Shown here piece after piece: positions 7,355 through 9,191 of a stretch of 9,191 nucleotides of DNA. The first letter of the stretch is position 1. Each line of letters starts with the position of its first letter. Source of the stretch: an uncultured Desulfobacterales bacterium (lineage in GTDB: Bacteria > Desulfobacterota > Desulfobacteria > Desulfobacterales > JAFDCJ01); the NCBI GenBank assembly GCA_945787595.1, contig CALZJV010000021.1, forward strand, positions 1 to 9,191, in the 5' to 3' direction. Position numbers and translations under genes: made by a program. Below the pieces are notes generated by a model. The model searched no databases, was not told the DNA's origin, and was given only the letters and a program-made list of their open reading frames with translations.

Positions 7355-8347
7355 ATGTCACTATCTTTATCGTTTGCCTGTCCGCCTTATGACCGAATTT
7401 TACCACTGGCTTACGGCCGGGTCGCAGCCCAGGGAATCCGTTTGAATTATTTACCCCTTGAGGTGGAAGAAGTTTTTTGGCGGCAGCTGCGCAACCAGGA
7501 GTTCGACATTTCCGAATCCTCGTTTTCATCCTATGTCATGCTGCGCTCTCGGGGGGATGAGCGGTTTGTCGCCATCCCTGTTTTTACTTCACGGGTATTT
7601 CGGCACGCTCATATGTTTAAAAACACCCACAAGGGAATTCAGGGGCCCCAGGATCTAAAGGGAAAAGTTGTTGGATTACCGGAATTTCAGATCACGGCCG
7701 TGGTTTGGCAGCGGGGGATTTTGCAGGATGAATATGGGGTGTTCCCCCAGGACGTCCACTGGCGCAGCGGCGGGCAGGAGACCCCCGGCCGCAAGGAGAA
7801 AATAGAGCTTAACTTACCGCCGGAGATCGACCTGCAACCCATTCCATCGGGTAAGTACCTGTCTCAGATGCTGGATGACGGTGAGTTGGATGCCATGATC
7901 GGTGCCCGCGCGCCCTCCTGTTTTACAAAGGGGTCTCCCAATGTGGCGCGAATCATTGAAAATCCGCGAGAGGTCGAGGAACAGTATTTTCAAAAGACCG
8001 GTATATTTCCGATCATGCACACGGTCATCATCAAACGGAAAATCTATGAGAAACATCCCTGGATCGCCATGAATCTTTATAAAGCGTTTTGTGAGGCCAA
8101 GGCAATGGCTATGCGCAGCTACAACGAAACAGCCGCCTTGCATGTCACGCTGCCCTGGATTCATGATGAAATTAAACGGACGAAGATAACCTTGGGTGAG
8201 GACTGGTGGCCGTACGGGGTGGCCCAAAACCGCCATGTTCTGGAGACGTTTTTGCGTTATCACCACGAGCAAGGTCTTTCGGACAGATTGATGACGATCG
8301 AAGAATTGTTTGCACCCGAAACCCTGGATGAAGAGTTTAAAATTTAA
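7355..8347 (+). CDS. 4,5-dihydroxyphthalate decarboxylase family protein
   Basis: This 330-residue protein resembles 4,5-dihydroxyphthalate decarboxylase (Pht5 type) along its whole length, and that family is about this long. Recognisable stretches are an N-terminal PPYDRILPLAYGRV, PLEVEEVFWRQLRNQEFDI (about 34-52), the VGLPEFQITAVVWQRGIL region (about 106-123) and GIFPIMHTV (216-224). The fold is that of type II periplasmic binding proteins, but there is no signal peptide, so it should be cytoplasmic. In aerobic phthalate breakdown the enzyme removes CO2 from 4,5-dihydroxyphthalate to give protocatechuate. Oxygenases that would make that substrate are absent here and an anaerobic setting is likely, so the real substrate probably differs. 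AAAGGA at 7341-7346 precedes the ATG by 8 bases. Its stop codon directly touches the next GTG start. Family membership is strong; activity is not established, and a ligand-sensing role is a minor alternative. Confidence 0.82.
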   Translation: MSLSLSFACPPYDRILPLAYGRVAAQGIRLNYLPLEVEEVFWRQLRNQEFDISESSFSSYVMLRSRGDERFVAIPVFTSRVFRHAHMFKNTHKGIQGPQDLKGKVVGLPEFQITAVVWQRGILQDEYGVFPQDVHWRSGGQETPGRKEKIELNLPPEIDLQPIPSGKYLSQMLDDGELDAMIGARAPSCFTKGSPNVARIIENPREVEEQYFQKTGIFPIMHTVIIKRKIYEKHPWIAMNLYKAFCEAKAMAMRSYNETAALHVTLPWIHDEIKRTKITLGEDWWPYGVAQNRHVLETFLRYHHEQGLSDRLMTIEELFAPETLDEEFKI

Positions 8348-9191
8348 GTGAAAAACTCCATGATCGCAACCGACATAATAGAGGCTGATGTCCTGTGCAT
8401 CGGAGGCGGTATTGCCGGTTTAATGGCGGCTATCCGGGCCGGTGAGCTTGGCGCAAAGGTGGTGGTTGCCGAGAAGGGCAACACCTTATCCAGCGGAGCG
8501 GGCGGACTGGGGAATGATCATTTTGTCTGTTATATCCCTGAGATTCACGGGTCCGACATTATGGCGGTTATCGAGGAACTGCGAACAGGGCAATTGCGGG
8601 CGCGACTGAAGGATCTGGAAAAGACCCGGGTTTGGATTGAACACACATATGATATCGTCAAATTGTGGGACAACTGGGGCATTCCCATGAAGTATCAGGG
8701 AAAATTCGAATTCGCTGGGCATTTCTACCCCGGGGATTCCTACCCCTGTCATCTCAAATACGGTGGCAAAAAACAAAAAGCGGTGTTGACCGCCGAAGCG
8801 CTTAAACGAGGCGTATCCATCATCAACCGGGTCATGATGTTCGAGCTGTTTCACGATAACGGTATTTACGGAGCCATCGGTTTGCACACGCGCAAGGGCC
8901 ATCTCATCGAATTCCGCGCGAAAAGTGTGATTCTCGGAACCGGTACGGTCACCCGACTCTATCAGGGCCTCACCCCCGGTTGGATGTTTAACGCCACCCG
9001 GCCCGGTACCCTCACCGGCGACGGCAGAGCTATGGCTTACAAAGCCGGAGCCGAACTGTTTAATGTCGAAACCCTTGAACACCATGCCGGCCCTAAATAC
9101 TTCACCCGATCCGGACAGGCGACCTGGGTAGGTGTCGTCCGGGACCCTCAAGGCAAAGCGATCGGTCCCTATCTCGAAAAACCGGATAAGC
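8348..9191 (+). CDS. FAD-dependent oxidoreductase, fumarate reductase/adenylylsulfate reductase flavoprotein type (partial, 3' end off window)
   Basis: The frame is open from GTG 8348 to the window end, giving 281 codons without a stop; the gene is cut off, not broken. The N-terminus is a dinucleotide-binding fold, ADVLCIGGGIAGLMAA, with GGGIAG at 19-24 and an acidic residue ending the second strand (VVVAEKG). Further FAD-domain marks are AKSVILGTGT (191-200) and TGDGRAMAYKAGAE (223-236), typical of fumarate reductase and AprA-like flavoproteins. Full members usually run 500-650 residues, so the substrate-binding and C-terminal parts lie beyond the edge. The GTG abuts the previous TAA (8345-8347). 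ATG 8360 is an equally possible start, and neither has a strong ribosome-binding site. Proteins of this class reduce or oxidise C-C or S-O bonds and often pair with an iron-sulfur subunit, which might follow downstream. The substrate is unknown. Confidence 0.85.
   Translation, partial: MKNSMIATDIIEADVLCIGGGIAGLMAAIRAGELGAKVVVAEKGNTLSSGAGGLGNDHFVCYIPEIHGSDIMAVIEELRTGQLRARLKDLEKTRVWIEHTYDIVKLWDNWGIPMKYQGKFEFAGHFYPGDSYPCHLKYGGKKQKAVLTAEALKRGVSIINRVMMFELFHDNGIYGAIGLHTRKGHLIEFRAKSVILGTGTVTRLYQGLTPGWMFNATRPGTLTGDGRAMAYKAGAELFNVETLEHHAGPKYFTRSGQATWVGVVRDPQGKAIGPYLEKPDK

Noticed and set aside
8486..9151. Long antisense open frame (221 codons, - strand)
   Set aside because: It lies fully opposite the flavoprotein gene, whose frame carries clear FAD-binding motifs. 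The antisense translation shows no recognisable family.

Overview
The window reads as one metabolic gene cluster, all on the + strand, from an anaerobic bacterium. A Desulfobacterales-like (former Deltaproteobacteria) host is my best guess. The clues are an aldehyde:ferredoxin oxidoreductase (an oxygen-sensitive tungsten/iron-sulfur enzyme), an adenylylsulfate-reductase/fumarate-reductase-type flavoprotein, and an upstream 9-bp-periodic inverted repeat of a kind I associate from memory with such genomes. Taxonomy is inference only.

Layout. Bases 1-268 carry no gene. They hold a large nested inverted repeat (29-109), a second widely spaced inverted repeat around an AT-rich core (143-250), and a weak candidate promoter. 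Then come: a thiamine-diphosphate (ThDP) enzyme of the acetolactate synthase/benzoylformate decarboxylase superfamily (269-2044); a complete tripartite tricarboxylate (TTT) transporter in the order substrate-binding protein, small membrane subunit, large membrane subunit (2102-5197); an aldehyde:ferredoxin oxidoreductase (5275-7083); a short unrecognised reading frame (7131-7271); a protein of the 4,5-dihydroxyphthalate decarboxylase family (7355-8347); and the N-terminal 281 codons of an FAD-dependent reductase that runs off the right edge (8348-9191).

Gaps between genes are short (0 to about 90 bases, except 271 bases after the oxidoreductase), several Shine-Dalgarno sites sit in or just after the preceding gene, and no convincing intrinsic terminator is visible. 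The set is probably transcribed together.

A plausible joint role, inferred and not shown, is uptake and anaerobic breakdown of an organic acid. The TTT system would import a carboxylate. The ThDP enzyme could decarboxylate a 2-oxo acid to an aldehyde. The oxidoreductase could oxidise that aldehyde and reduce ferredoxin. The dihydroxyphthalate-decarboxylase-like protein and the flavoprotein would act on a related intermediate. The true substrate cannot be read from the sequence. No mobile element, RNA gene or CRISPR array was seen.
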